Of a DNA stretch of 64,000 bases, positions 10,744 through 22,240 are shown piece by piece. Both the position numbers and the translations under genes were made by a program. Within the stretch, counting starts at the first letter, position 1, and every line of letters starts with the position of its first letter. The notes under the pieces were generated by a model. The model was given only the letters and a program-made list of their open reading frames with translations. It ran no database searches and was not told the DNA's origin. The DNA comes from Leptobrachium leishanense (Eukaryota > Chordata > Amphibia > Anura > Megophryidae). The stretch lies in contig CM019071.1 in assembly GCA_009667805.1 (NCBI GenBank), forward strand, positions 47,999,593-48,063,592, read 5' to 3'.

Positions 10744-10763
10744 GAATTCTGGGAGTTGTAGTT
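10744..10763 (-). promoter_or_regulatory. ACTACAACTCCCAGAATTC element
   Basis: The reverse strand reads ACTACAACTCCCAGAATTCC, one base off the consensus in the GC tail. It is the third member of a cluster within 620 bp. Confidence 0.35.
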
Positions 10764-11029
10764 ATTGCAGCTATTATACCCGTTGCCTCCACCTCCAGAC
10801 CCAGATGTCACTCTGCAGCTAATCCCCCCCCCCCCCCCATTCCTGGGGCCTGCTTTATGGTAAAGAAGATTGGTGAAGCCGCACAGGCAGTTTAACCCCC
10901 GGTGGGGCAGGATGCCCGCTTTGCCCGCTCTCTCCTTGATGTCTCTCTACCCAGGATCCTCCTGTCCGCTTCAACCTCAACGTCTTCCTGTATTACATAC
11001 AGACCATCTTGCTCCCCCTCTGACAATTG

Positions 11030-11600
11030 TCTCCCTCTCTACTGCCGCTCGCTCGCTCTCCCTCTCTACTGCCGCTCGCTCGCTCTCCCTCTCTACTGCC
11101 GCTCGCTCGCTCTCCCTCTCTACTGCCGCTCGCTCGCTCTCCCTCTCTACTGCCGCTCGCTCGCTCTCCCTCTCTACTGCCGCTCGCTCGCTCTCCCTCT
11201 CTACTGCCGCTCGCTCGCTCTCTACTGCCGCTCGCTCGCTCTCTACTGCCGCTCGCTCGCTCTCTACTGCCGCTCGCTCGCTCTCTACTGCCGCTCGCTC
11301 GCTCTCTACTGCCGCTCGCTCTCTACTGCCGCTCTCTCCCTCTCTACTGCCGCTCTCTCCCTCTCTACTGCCGCGCTCTCCCTCTCTACTGCCGCTCTCT
11401 CCCTCTCTACTGCCGCTCTCTCCCTCTCTACTGCCGCTCTCTCCCTCTCTACTGCCGCTCTCTCCCTCTCTACTGCCGCTCTCTCCCTCTCTACTGCCGC
11501 TCTCTCCCTCTCTACTGCCGCTCTCTCCCTCTCTACTGCCGCTCGCTCTCCCTCTCTACTGCCGCTCGCTCGCTCTCCCTCTCTACTGCCTTTCTCTGTG
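11030..11600. repeat. CT-rich minisatellite in blocks of 27- and 21-bp units
   Basis: Units are built on CTCTCTACTGCCGCTCGCTC. Order along the array: about seven 27-bp units (CTCGCTCGCTCTCC form), five 21-bp units lacking the CTCCCT segment, about ten 21-bp units in the CTCTCTCCCT form, then two 27-bp units again. All units are multiples of three, so several open frames run through it; none is a gene. Confidence 0.95.
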
Positions 11601-11746
11601 CTGCCCCTCCCTCTCCCCTTCTATTGCCTCTCGCTTCCCACGCTTGCTTGCTCTCCCTCTTTTTACATCTCTACTGATGCTCCTTCTTGCTTTCCCTCTC
11701 TCTACTGATGCTCAATGTGCCTTTTTTCTCCATCTCAATTGACACT
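11601..11746. other. Degenerate pyrimidine-rich link between arrays
   Basis: CT-rich sequence with decayed copies of the preceding unit (TCTCTACTGATGC, TCTATTGCCTCTCG). No gene is seen. Confidence 0.5.
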
Positions 11747-11960
11747 TCGTCTGTCCCCTTCGGCGTCCCCGGTGCCTCCGCTCGCTCTGTCCCCTTCGGC
11801 GTCCCCGGTGCCTCCGCTCGCTCTGTCCCCTTCGGCGTCCCCGGTGCCTCCGCTCGCTCTGTCCCCTTCGGCGTCCCCGGTGCCTCCGCTCGCTCTGTCC
11901 CCTTCGACGTCCCCGGTGCCTCCGCTCGCTCTGTCCCCTTCGGCGTCCCCGCTCGCTCTG
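11747..11960. repeat. 36-bp minisatellite (CCCCTTCGGCGTCCCCGGTG core)
   Basis: Six near-identical 36-bp units: TGTCCCCTTCGGCGTCCC followed by CGGTGCCTCCGCTCGCTC. One unit has TTCGACG. The CGCTCGCTC end resembles the unit of the neighbouring array at 11030-11600, suggesting shared origin. Both strands are open; not coding. Confidence 0.95.
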
Positions 11961-12197
11961 ACTCTTCTTCCTCACATTTTGCTGTTTTTACACTATATAT
12001 TCTCCATTCTTGTTTTTCTTCGCCGGTTGCTCTTTTTTTTTTTGTGTATTTAGCACTGCGCCTCCACAAGCTGCCACCCTAAACACCTGCACGCGCTACA
12101 CAAACATCGCAGCCGAGAGACAACACACCAGCACGGCTGTGACCCCAGAATCCCTGAGAATCGCAGATCCTGCGGCGTTATCCACGTGTGCCCTGCA

Positions 12198-12812
12198 GCG
12201 CGCACCCCATAGGTTGCGCGCACCCCATAGGTTGCGCGCACCCCATAGGTTGCGCGCACCCCACGGGTCTCCTGCACGGCGCACCCCACGGGTCCCCTGC
12301 ACGGCGCACCCCACGGGTCCCCTGCACGGCGCACCCCACGGGTCCCCTGCACGGCGCACCCCACGGGTCCCCTGCACGGCGCACCCCACGGGTCCCCTGC
12401 ACGGCGCACCCCACGGGTCCCCTGCACGGCGCACCCCACGGGTCCCCTGCACGGCGCACCCCACGGGTCCCCTGCACGGCGCACCCCACGGGTCCCCTGC
12501 ACGGCGCACCCCACGGGTCCCCTGCACGGCGCACCCCACGGGTCCCCTGCACGGCGCACCCCACGGGTCCCCTGCACGGCGCACCCCACGGGTCCCCTGC
12601 ACGGCGCACCCCACGGGTCCCCTGCACGTTGCACCCCACGGGTCCCCTGCACGTTGCACCCCACGGGTCCCCTGCACGTTGCACCCCACGGGTCCCCTGC
12701 ACGTCGCACCCCACGGGTCCCCTGCACGTTGCACCCCACGGGTCCCCTGCACGTTGCACCCCACGGGTCCCCTGCACGTCGCACCCCACGGGTCCCCTGC
12801 ACGTCGCACCCC
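12198..12812. repeat. 25-bp minisatellite (GCACCCCACGGGTCCCCTGC + ACGGC)
   Basis: It begins with about four 17-bp units (GCGCACCCCATAGGTT) and continues with about 23 units of 25 bp. The linker between units shifts from ACGGCGC in the left two-thirds to ACGTTGC and ACGTCGC in the right third, so variants are spatially clustered. Open frames on both strands are artefacts. Confidence 0.96.
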
Positions 12813-13063
12813 GCGCACCAATGGGAAAAATCTTCACCTTGCAGGAAATGCGGCGGCCAGACCTCGTAGAAGTCTATATCATCTAATACAGAGATTGGCA
12901 AAAGCACGTTGAACTTGGTAGCCAGTATGAAAATGTAGGAGCCAATTGCCCGTCAGACACTGATTAACACGCCGACTTGTGTGGAAAAATAAAGAACTTT
13001 ACTAGCCAGAGGTACGATTTTGCTAGCCAATTCTCGTATAGAGGGCGGGCTTACGTCAACTGT
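12813..13063. other. Spacer, nothing recognised
   Basis: Low-repeat sequence. TTGCTAGCCAATTCTCGTATAG with GTAGCCAGTATG and GGAGCCAATTG upstream may be a degenerate forerunner of the next array. Confidence 0.3.
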
Positions 13064-13811
13064 GTTCTAATATAGAGGCGGCCCTAAATGATCTGGATTC
13101 TAATATAGAGGCGGCCCTAAATGATCTGGATTCTAATATATAGGCGGTCCTAAATGATCCGGATTCTAATATAGAGGCGGTCCTAAATAGTCCGGATTCT
13201 AATATAGAGGCGGTCCTAAATGATCCGGATTCTAATATAGAGGCGGTCCTAAATGATCCGGATTCTAATATAGAGGCGGTCCTAAATGATCCGGATTCTA
13301 ATATAGAGGCGGTCCTAAATCATCCGGATTCTAATATATAGGCGGTCCTAAATGATCCGGATTCTAATATAGAGGCTGTCCTAAATGATCCGGATTCTAA
13401 TATAGAGGCGGTCCTAAATGATCCGGATTCTAATATAGAGGCGGTCCTAAATCATCCGGATTCTAATATATAGGCGGTCCTAAATGATCCGGATTCTAAT
13501 ATAGAGGCTGTCCTAAATGATCCGGATTCTAATATAGAGGCGGTCTTAAATGATCCGGATTCTAATATAGAGGCGGTCCTAAATGATCCGGATTCTAATA
13601 TAGAGGCGGTCCTAAATGATCCGGATTCTAATATAGAGGCGGTCCTAAATGATCCGGATTCTAATATAGAGGCGGTCCTAAATGATCCGGATTCTAATAT
13701 AGAGGCGGTCCTAAATGATCCAGATTCTAATATAGAGGTGGTCCTAAATGATCCGGATTCTAATATAGAGGCGGTCCTAAATGATCCGGATTCTAATATA
13801 GAGGCGGTCTG
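13064..13811. repeat. 33-bp minisatellite (GATCCGGATTCTAATATAG + AGGCGGTCCTAAAT)
   Basis: About 23 units of 33 bp. A 132-bp (four-unit) block carrying AATCATCCGG plus a TATATAGG variant and a GAGGCTGTCC unit is duplicated in tandem (CATCCGGATTC at 13321 and again at 13453). The first units carry GGCCCTAAATGATCTGG and so are the most divergent. The open frames are not genes. Confidence 0.96.
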
Positions 13812-14587
13812 TGTGCATTTGAATCCCATTCCAGTGGTGACCCTGGCGGTTCGCATTGTACATCAGATGGGGGTCTGTCTACCCATTTCTGACATAATAA
13901 TACCGGAGGCAGCCATCTTGCTTCCATAGCGTGCCACAGCGCTGTGCGCGTTTTGATTGGCCGGGCGGAGTGATGTGTGCAGCCGGTGGTTCTCGCAGGG
14001 GAATGAGCATGGGTGATCGGACCTTGGGGTGCACATAGTGTCGCGCTCCTCGCAGATGAAGCGCATGCCGGATCTGCGGCACGGTACATCCGTCAGGAGG
14101 CGTGCAGCGCCGACCGGCCAGGCAGGTTTGACATGTAATGTACACCCTGCTGTTTATTGTGATGAAAACCTGTGTCACGCCGCAGCTTGCTGTGTGAAAG
14201 GAAAACATGAGACTGCCAACGTGAGCGAGCGCCCGGCCAGGCCTGCTGGCGCTTCCCGCGGCCGGGAGAGAGTTAATTCTTCAGCACGCTACAAGGGGTA
14301 TCTATCGGAGCGGAATCGAGCGCGCATGACAGGAGGATATTACCCGTCCCTGGCCCGGAGGTGAGGATTGTGAACGGGAGGAACAGCTGCTGTTTGATTA
14401 GCGGGGCATTCTGCGGGGTGCGCCAGGGGGCAGGAGACGATAGGAGAGGGCCCCGCCAGCTGACAGCGCTATGTTTACCTGTTACACAAGCTGTTATTAC
14501 GCTGTTACACAAAGTACAATCTACCCTGCACTGCGCAATACAGGGTCACACTGCAAAATACACACTCAGAGCCTGAATCCTGTTAGT
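13812..14587. other. CpG-rich spacer, candidate promoter region
   Basis: CpG-rich through about 13920-14440. A YY1-type word reads CAAGATGGC on the minus strand (about 13911-13920) and an inverted CCAAT box GATTGGCCGGG lies near 13955. No recognised coding exon follows on either strand, and frames of 60-110 codons show no known domain. A promoter is possible but unproven. Confidence 0.3.
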
Positions 14588-16135
14588 GAGGAGTTCGGTT
14601 ATATGTGTGTGATTTGTGTCAGGGAGGGGTCGGGTTATATCTGTGTGATTTGTGTCAGGGAGGGGTCGGGTTATATCTGTGTGATTTGTGTCGGGGAGGG
14701 GTCGGGTTATATCTGTGTGATTTGTGTCAGGGAGGGGTCGGGTTATATCTGTGTGATTTGTGTCAGGGAGGGGTCGGGTTATATCTGTGTGATTTGTGTC
14801 AGGGAGGGTCGGGTTATATCTGTGTGATTTGTGTCAGGGTGGGGTCGGGTTATATCTGTGTGATTTGTGTCAGGGAGGGGTCGGGTTATATCTGTGTGAT
14901 TTGTGTCAGGGAGGGGTCGGGTATATCTGTGTGATTTGTGTCAGGGAGGGGTCGGGTTATATCTGTGTGATTTGTGTCAGGGAGGGGTCGGGTTATATCT
15001 GTGTGATTTGTGTCAGGGTGGGGTCGGGTTATATCTGTGTGATTTGTGTCGGGGAGGGGTTGGGTTATATCTGTGATTTGTGTCAGGGAGGGGTCGGGTT
15101 ATATCTGTGATTTGTGTCAGGGAGGGGTCGGGTTATATCTGTGATTTGTGTCAGGGAGGGGTCGGGTTATATCTGTGTGATTTGTGTCAGGGAGGGGTCG
15201 GGTTATATGTGTGTGATTTGTGTCGGGGAGGGGTCGGGTTATATCTGTGATTTGTGTCGGGGAGAGGTCGGGTTATATCTGTGTGATTTGTGGTCAGGGA
15301 GGGGTCGGGTTATATCTGTGTGAATTGTGTCAGGGAGGGGTCGGGGTTATATCTGTGTGATTTGTGTCAGGGAGGGGTCGGGTTATATCTGTGTGATTTG
15401 TGTCAGGGAGGGGCCGGGTTATATCTGATTTGTGTCGGGGAGGGGCCGGGTTATATCTGATTTGTGTCAGGGAGGGGTCGGGTTATATCTGTGTGATATG
15501 TGTCAGGGAGGGGTCGGGTTATATCTGTGTGATTTGTGTCAGGGAGGGGTCGGGTTATATCTGTGATTTGTGTCAGGGAGGGGTCGGGGTTATATCTGTG
15601 ATTTGTGTCAGGAGGGGTCGGGTTATATCTGTGTGATTTGTGTCAGGAGGGGTCGGGTTATATGTGTGTGATTTGTGTCGGGGAGGGGTCGGGTTATATC
15701 TGTGATTTGTGTCGGGGAGAGGTCGGGTTATATCTGTGTGATTTGTGTCAGGGAGGGGTCGGGTTATATCTGTGTGAATTGTGTCAGGGAGGGGTCGGGG
15801 TTATATCTGTGTGGTTTGTGTCAGGGAGGGGTCAGGTTATATCTGTGTGATTTGTGTCAGGGAGGGGCCGGGTTATATCTGATTTGTGTCGGGGAGGGGC
15901 CGGGTTATATCTGATTTGTGTCAGGGAGGGGTCGGGTTATATCTGTGTGATATGTGTCAGGGAGGGGTCGGGTTATATCTGTGTGATTTGTGTCAGGGAG
16001 GGGTCGGGTTATATCTGTGATTTGTGTCGGGGAGGGGGCTGGGTTATATATGCGTGGTTTGTGTCGGGGAGGGGCCGGGTTATATATGCATTATGTGTGA
16101 TATGTGTCTGCGAGGCGTTCGGTTATATGTGTGTG
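14588..16135. repeat. 36-bp minisatellite (GGGTTATATCTGTGTGATTT + GTGTCAGGGAGGGGTC)
   Basis: About 43 units of 36 bp with shortened forms lacking TG or TGTG (CTGTGATTTG, CTGATTTG). A block of about 390 bp is present twice about 455 bp apart (15201-15590 and 15656-16045), carrying the same succession of variants: ATGTGTGTG, CGGGGAGAGG, TGTGAATTG, GGGGCCGGG with the short CTGATTTG, and GATATGTG. Confidence 0.96.
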
Positions 16136-17365
16136 ACACACGCTTCCTGCATTATGAAGCTCAAGCCCCCTGATGCAAACGGAAACTTAAAAATGGGAAA
16201 AAATGTCAGCGTTATGAGTTGCACTGAACTTCAGTAAATCTGCTTAAAATGATGTTTTTTGGTGATATCTGTGCGTTGCGTCTCCAGGGAAGGCGCGCGG
16301 TGATGCTCCTGATGTTTTGGCTGGCAGGAGGGCTGTGTATTCGTTTACGGTGCAGACAAAATAAATGAGAATCTACTTAAGCTGATTAGGTCGGTCTGGC
16401 CGCCGGGAAGCTGTTGGCTGAGGATCGAGATCCTGACTTTATTTTTAATTAGCGGCAAAAGAATAAAGGGGGGTTTATTTATTTATTTCTCCTGGCAGCG
16501 AGCTGTGCCATGAGCGCATCCCGGTGATGTATTCCTCGCTATACCGCATCCAGTGCCTTTCCCCTACACGTGCCGTTCTCTGCCGTTGGGTGGGGGGGAT
16601 GCATATATACATATTTTTTTTTTTTATCCATATACCCACTTTTTAAGGAATTTTTTTTTAAACTTTTCTGTGACCAGAATGGCTGAAACTGTTTGGAAAG
16701 TTGCATAAAACTTCAAAAATAATCGTGCCTATCCCTGGAATCCTTCACGCCGAGGCGGCAGGATGTGTACAGGAGCCGCGCGGCCAGTAACACAAAGCGT
16801 CAAAATGTAAATATTTCATTAAAAATATAAAAGGGAATAAAAAAAACCCCCTGAAAACAGAAGGTTTAGAAGAAAGAAAACCAAAAGCCGCAGATCCGGC
16901 TCCAAACTAACAATCTTTAAACCCCTATACCCCTGTAGGGGCTGATGTTATTGGTGGTCGCTGGAGCGTGGCGCTGTTTGCATTAGCAGGTGTCGCAGTG
17001 ACTGCTCGCCGGGCAGGGCCGGGTCCTGTTCATTGAGATTCTCAGAGGAGCCCGTCCTTTATCTTGTCCCAACAAGCTCTTGTCAAACATAACAAGTCTT
17101 TTAACCTTCTCGATTGATGTCTGTGTGTCATCCCTTCCTGACGTTACGAAGGGGCAAACGGGGCCCCTGTTGTATTAGGGACTGGCGCGGGAGGCGGAGC
17201 CAGAGACCAGGCTACTCCCAGGATTTTTAGATAACATCACGACGAATCGGGGCTATTTATGTCAAAAAAATGTCACTTGGAACAAGAGCAAAGTATTTTA
17301 TTTACAGCGAGAGATTTCTGACCGCATTTATTATAGTTTAGACTCATTGCTGTGCAGCTCTGTTA
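16136..17365. other. Spacer, no gene recognised
   Basis: Low-repeat sequence of 1.2 kb. It holds T- and A-rich runs (16610-16660, 16800-16860). The stretch 16350-16560 is compositionally balanced and free of transposon signatures, so it is a reasonable place to look for a conserved non-coding element. No coding frame of note. Confidence 0.35.
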
Positions 17366-19945
17366 TACACACTGAATATATGGAGGAACCCCTAAAAACA
17401 CACCCGCACACCCAGAATATATGGAGGAACCCCTAAAAACACACCCACACACCCTGAATATATTGAGGAGCCCCATAAAACACACACACCCTGAATGTAT
17501 GGAGGAACCCCTAAAAACACACCCTGAATATATGGAGGAGCCCCTATAAACACATCCTGAATATATGTAGGAGCCCCATAAAACACACCCTGAATGTATG
17601 GAGGAACCCCTCAAAACACACCCACACACCCTAAATATATGGAGGAGCCCCTAAAAAGACGCACACACACCCTGAATACATGGAGGAGCCCCTAAAAAGA
17701 CACCCACACACCCTGAATATATGGAGGAACCCCTAAAAACACACCCACACACCCTGAATATATGGAGGAGCCCCTAAAAACACGCCTGCACACCCTGAAT
17801 ATATGGAGGAACCCCTAAAAAGATGCCCACACACCCTGAATATATGGAGGAGCCCCTAAAAACACACCCGCAAACCCTGAATATATGCAGGAACCCCTAA
17901 ATACACACCCTGAATATATGGAGGAGCCCCTAAACAGACACCCGCACACCCTGAATATTTGGAGGAGCCCCTAAAAACACACCGCACACCCTGAATATAT
18001 GGAGGAGCCCCTAAAAACACACCCGCACACCCTGAATATATGGAGGAACCCCTAAAAACACACCCGCACACCCTGAATATATGGAGGAGCCCCTAAAAAC
18101 ACACCCACACACCCTGAATATATGGAGGAACCCCTAAAAATACACCCGCACACCCTGAATATATGGAGGAGCCCCTAAAAACACGCCTGCACACCCTGAA
18201 TATATGGAGGAACCCCTAAAAAGATGCCCACACACCCTGAATATATGGAGGAGCCCCTAAAAACACACCCGCAAACCCTGAATATATGCAGGAACCCCTA
18301 AATACACACCCTGAATATATGGAGGAGCCCCTAAAAACACACCCGCACACCCTGAAATATATGGAGGAGCCCCTAAAAACACACCCACACACCCTGAATA
18401 TATGGAGGAACCCCTAAAAATACACCCGCACACCCTGAATTTATGGAGGAGCCCCTAAATAGACACCCACACACCCTGAATATATTGAGGAGCCCCATAA
18501 AACACACACACCCTGAATGTATGGAGGAACCCCTAAAAACACACCCTGAATATATGGAGGAGCCCCATAAAACACACCCTGAATGTATGGAGGAACCCCT
18601 CAAAACACACCCACACACCCTAAATATATGGAGGAGCCCCTAAAAAGACGCACACACACCCTGAATACATGGAGGAGCCCCTAAAAAGACACCCACACAC
18701 CCTGAATATATGGAGGAGCCCCTAAAAACACGCCTGCACACCCTGAATATATGGAGGAACCCCTAAAAAGATGCCCACACACCCTGAATATATGGAGGAG
18801 CCCCTAAAAACACACCCGCAAACCCTGAATATATGCAGGAACCCCTAAATACACACCCTGAATATATGGAGGAGCCCCTAAACAGACACCCACACACCCT
18901 GAATATATGGAGGAACCCCTAAAAACACACCCACACACCCTGAATATATGGAGGAACCCCTAAAAACACACCCACACACCCTGAATATATGGAGGAGCCC
19001 CTAAAAACACGCCTGCACACCTGAATATATGGAGGAACCCCTAAAAAGATGCCCACACACCCTGAATATATGGAGGAGCCCCTAAAAACACACCCGCAAA
19101 CCCTGAATATATGCAGGAACCCCTAAATACACACCCTGAATATATGGAGGAGCCCCTAAACAGACACCCGCACACCCTGAATATTTGGAGGAGCCCCTAA
19201 AAACACACCCGCACACCCTGAATATATGGAGGAGCCCCTAAAAACACACCCGCACACCTGAATATATGGAGGAACCCCTAAAAACACACCCGCACACCCT
19301 GAAATATATGGAGGAGCCCCTAAAAACACACCCACACACCCTGAATATATGGAGGAGCCCCTAAAAACACACCCGCAAACCCTGAATATATGCAGGAACC
19401 CCTAAATACACACCCTGAATATATGGAGGAGCCCCTAAACAGACACCCGCACACCCTGAATATTTGGAGGAGCCCCTAAAAAACACACCCGCACACCTGA
19501 ATATATGGAGGAGCCCCTAAAAACACACCCGCACACCCTGAATATATGGAGGAACCCCTAAAAACACACCCGCACACCCTGAAATATATGGAGGAGCCCC
19601 TAAAAACACACCCACACACCCTGAATATATGGAGGAACCCCTAAAAATACACCCGCACACCCTGAATTTATGGAGGAGCCCCTAAATAGACACCCGCACA
19701 CCCTGAATATATGGAGGAGCCCCTAAAAAGACACCCACACACCCTGAATATATGGAGGAGACCCTAAAAACACACCCTGAATATATGGAGGAGTCCCTAA
19801 AAAGACACCCACACACCCTGAATATATGGAGGAGTCCCTAAAAAGACACCCACACACCCTGAATATATGGAGGAGCCCCTAAACAGACACCCACACACCC
19901 TGAATATATAGAGGAGCCCCTAAAAGACACCCGCACACCCTGAGT
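17366..19945. repeat. 41-bp minisatellite (CACCCTGAATATATGGAGGA + GCCCCTAAAAACACACCCG)
   Basis: About 65 units of 41 bp plus shortened ~27-29 bp units lacking the CACCCGCA segment. Recurrent variant clusters show higher-order duplication: ATATATGCAG occurs at 17881, 18282, 18829, 19107 and 19386, each time followed by AACCCCTAAATACACACCC. Neighbours are spaced 401, 547, 278 and 279 bp. Open frames are artefacts. Confidence 0.97.
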
Positions 19946-21216
19946 ATATGTCGGGGCTCTGATGAAGCTGGAGGTTAGTGGATGAGACGCAGAGGGGTTT
20001 GGGACTGTTCTCGCACGGGGAGGGATGTTTTAATGCACACTGTTGACGGTTCTTGAGGTCACAATTTGTGGGTTTGTGTATAAATCCATTTCGGCCAGTC
20101 TCAGTCCTGCGCCGCTTCCCGTCAGCACGAGTCATTGCAGACAGTCAGATCTCATTATTTCAGCACTTTCTGAGCTCGGTGGGGTCAAAGGTCAGAATCG
20201 AGAATTTTAATGGAATCAGAATTCATAAATGGGTGAAATTATGGATCTCCGCGAATCAATGCTGCGGCCGTGTAATTGTGTTCCTTCATATCCCCCTGCT
20301 TCTTTGGAGTCATCTGCTCCAAACGTCACATCACGTCCTCCTGAGAGCCAAAACCCACCTATTCCAGAGAGACAAATCCTGTGCGCGGGGGGGGGGGGGG
20401 GGGTCTCTGAACTGTCACTTGGTGTGTACTCTCACACTTTAACCCTTTTATCACCTCACTCTCTCATTATATCCCTTTAACCCATTAATCCCCTCTGTCA
20501 TTAGATCCTTTAACCCATCGAATACTTCTTCGCTGTCATTAGATCCCTTTAACCCTTTATGCTCATGTCATGATTTGTGCATCCTCCGCTGCTGTGAATA
20601 GCATTCTTTCCGCCGGGATCCTCTGGTTGAGCTATACTTTATTCCTTTTACTCACAGGATGAAGTGTTTTCCCTTTTCTATGTTTGAATGTTTTGTTTTC
20701 TGTATAGACATGTTTTTTTGCACGTGGAGTCGTCGTTACAGGTCATTTCCAGGCTGGGTTTCCCCTTGTGTTTACCCGTTTGTATACTTTGTGTCTCGCA
20801 GTTTCAGTTGAGTAATTTATTAACCCGCCGTGTTACTGGCTCCCGGCCTCGCTCACCTTTACCTGCTCCGGCATGGCTGCAATCTGAGCGAAAACCTGTC
20901 CTCGCCGGAGGTATAGTAGGAATGAAAACTGAAATCTGTATAATGTGATTTCAGGTCCAAGTGGTGCCACGCTGCCGGGAGCGGCCAATGCATTTGCCCA
21001 GGGGGCAGGAGGGCGATTCCCATATCTGTGGTTTCCAGCCACGCTTGTCCTTCCACAGTTGCGAGTGTCTCCGCTTCCAGCCATTTCCGGATGCAGTTTG
21101 TGACGGTTTGCATGACAAACACCATATAGTTACTCATGACTTGACAAATTCAGGGGACAGGTGGCCACATTGGCTCCTGGAAATCTCCCCATGGTTATAT
21201 ATATATATAATATATA
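19946..21216. other. Spacer; contains small minisatellite and a DR1-type site
   Basis: Mostly single-copy-looking sequence. A G-run lies at about 20388-20403. 20430-20566 is a degenerate minisatellite described separately. GGGTCAAAGGTCA at 20182-20194 matches a DR1 nuclear-receptor half-site pair, which could be chance. Frames of 65-130 codons show no known domain. Confidence 0.35.
20430..20566. repeat. Degenerate ~36-bp minisatellite, inverted relative of 35945-36475
   Basis: About four decayed units: CTCATTATATCCCTTTAACC, CATTAATCCCCTCTGTCATT, AGATCC. Read on the other strand this is GGTTAAAGGGATCTAATGAC plus AGCGAGGGGATTAATG, the unit found on the plus strand at 35945-36475. Confidence 0.8.
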
Positions 21217-21874
21217 TACACACAGTATCTGACAGAAGTGAGTGCACCCCGTCACACTTATACAAATATTTTCTATCTTTTCATGTGTCGACACTGAAGA
21301 AATGACACTTTGTTACAATGTAATGTAGTGAGTGCGCAGATTGTGTAACTTTACTGTCCCTCAAATAACTCGACACACACACACAGCCATTAATGTCTAA
21401 ACCGCTGCCAACAAAAGCGACTACACCCCTAAATCTCCAAATTGGGCCCAAAGTGTCAATATTCTGCACGGCCGCCATTATTTTCCAGCGCTGCCTTAAC
21501 CCTCTTGGGGTTCATGGAGTCACCAGAGCCTCACAGGTTGCCGCTGGAGTCCTCTTCCACTCCTCCATGACCACATCATGGAGCTGGTGGATGTTAGAGA
21601 CCTTGCGCTCCTCCACCTTCCGTTTGAGGAGGCACCAGAGATGCTCAATAGGGTTTAGGTCTGGAGACATGCTTGGCCGGTCCACCCCATTTACCGTCAG
21701 TTTCTTTAGCCGGGCAGTGGTCGTCTTGGTGTGTTTGGGGTCGTTATCATGTTGGAATATTGCCCTGCGGCTCAGTCTCCGAAGGGAGGGGATCATGCTC
21801 TGCTTCAGTACGTCACAGTATTTACAAAATTGATAGGGGTGTACTCCCTTCTGTGAGATGGTGTGTGTGTGTAT
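21217..21874 (-). mobile_element. Internally deleted Tc1-like transposon
   Basis: Ends are CACAGTATCTGACAGAAGTG on the left and, inverted, CACACCATCTCACAGAAGGG on the right, surrounded by TA-rich sequence as expected for TA insertion. On the minus strand the 5' terminus runs almost directly into the C-terminal half of a DD34E transposase, so the N-terminal DNA-binding domain and the first catalytic aspartate are missing. Confidence 0.85.
21512..21811 (-). pseudogene. C-terminal Tc1 transposase remnant
   Basis: The translation contains FQHDNDPKHT, which carries the second catalytic Asp, and SPDLNPIEHLW, with the catalytic Glu. The spacing fits the DD34E catalytic core. The frame ends in VMEEWKRTPAATCEALVTP, then a stop. 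Normal Tc1 transposases are about 340 residues with two helix-turn-helix motifs and a first catalytic Asp, all absent here because of an internal deletion between the 5' end and MIPSLRRL. It cannot make an active enzyme. Context: inside the 658-bp element at 21217-21874. Confidence 0.88.
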
Positions 21875-21999
21875 ATAATATAATGATGGTGGAAAGCCGG
21901 GCACTCGTATCCTAAGGGTGGCAGATTCCATGATCGCCCCCAAGCATAATAAAGTGGTTGTCCCGGTGCTAAACTCCCTGACGTGCTCAGCATATATAA

Positions 22000-22190
22000 A
22001 AAATGGTAAAGGGAGACATTCGAGGACGTCACTAAAAATCAAAGTTTTATTAAAAACCGACGTTTCGCCCCCTAGAGGCCTTTATCAAGGTGATAAAGGC
22101 CTCTAAGGGCCTGAACGTTGGTTTTTTTAATGCCATATTAATAAACTTTTATTTTTAGTGACGTCCTCGAGTGTCTCCCTTTACCATTTT
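22000..22190. mobile_element. Palindromic retroelement terminus (CCTTTATCA loop type)
   Basis: AAAAAATGGTAAAGGGAGAC on the left mirrors GTCTCCCTTTACCATTTTTT on the right. The inner parts read CGAGGACGTCACTAAAAATC / TTTTTAGTGACGTCCTCGAG, with GAGGCCTTTATCA and TGATAAAGGCCTC at the centre near 22088. The words CGACGTTTCGCCCC and GCCTTTATCAAGG are typical of Penelope-like 3' regions in fish and amphibians, as I know them. It is an inverted pair of ends without coding sequence. Confidence 0.6.
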
Positions 22191-22194
22191 TTTT

Positions 22195-22240
22195 GTGTGT
22201 GTGTGTATATATATGTATATATATGTATATATATATATAT
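22195..22240. repeat. (GT)n/(TA)n microsatellite
   Basis: TGTGTGTGTGTGTATATATA with interspersed GTATATAT, directly preceding the Penelope copy. Confidence 0.9.

Larger units (their letters stand above)
10031..11029. other. CpG-rich spacer, possible regulatory region
   Basis: GC-rich, low-repeat sequence with three ACTACAANTCCCAG-type elements (listed separately) and a C-run at about 10824-10838. CpGs are frequent at 10190-10560. Open frames of 80-105 codons show no known domain. It could contain a promoter or simply old transposon ends. Confidence 0.3.

Noticed and set aside
12010..12912. Open frames of 220-300 codons on both strands
   Set aside because: Products of the 25-bp GC-rich array; no non-repeat domain at either end.
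20182..20194. DR1 nuclear-receptor site as a real enhancer
   Set aside because: A single 13-bp match in 64 kb is expected by chance and has no supporting context.
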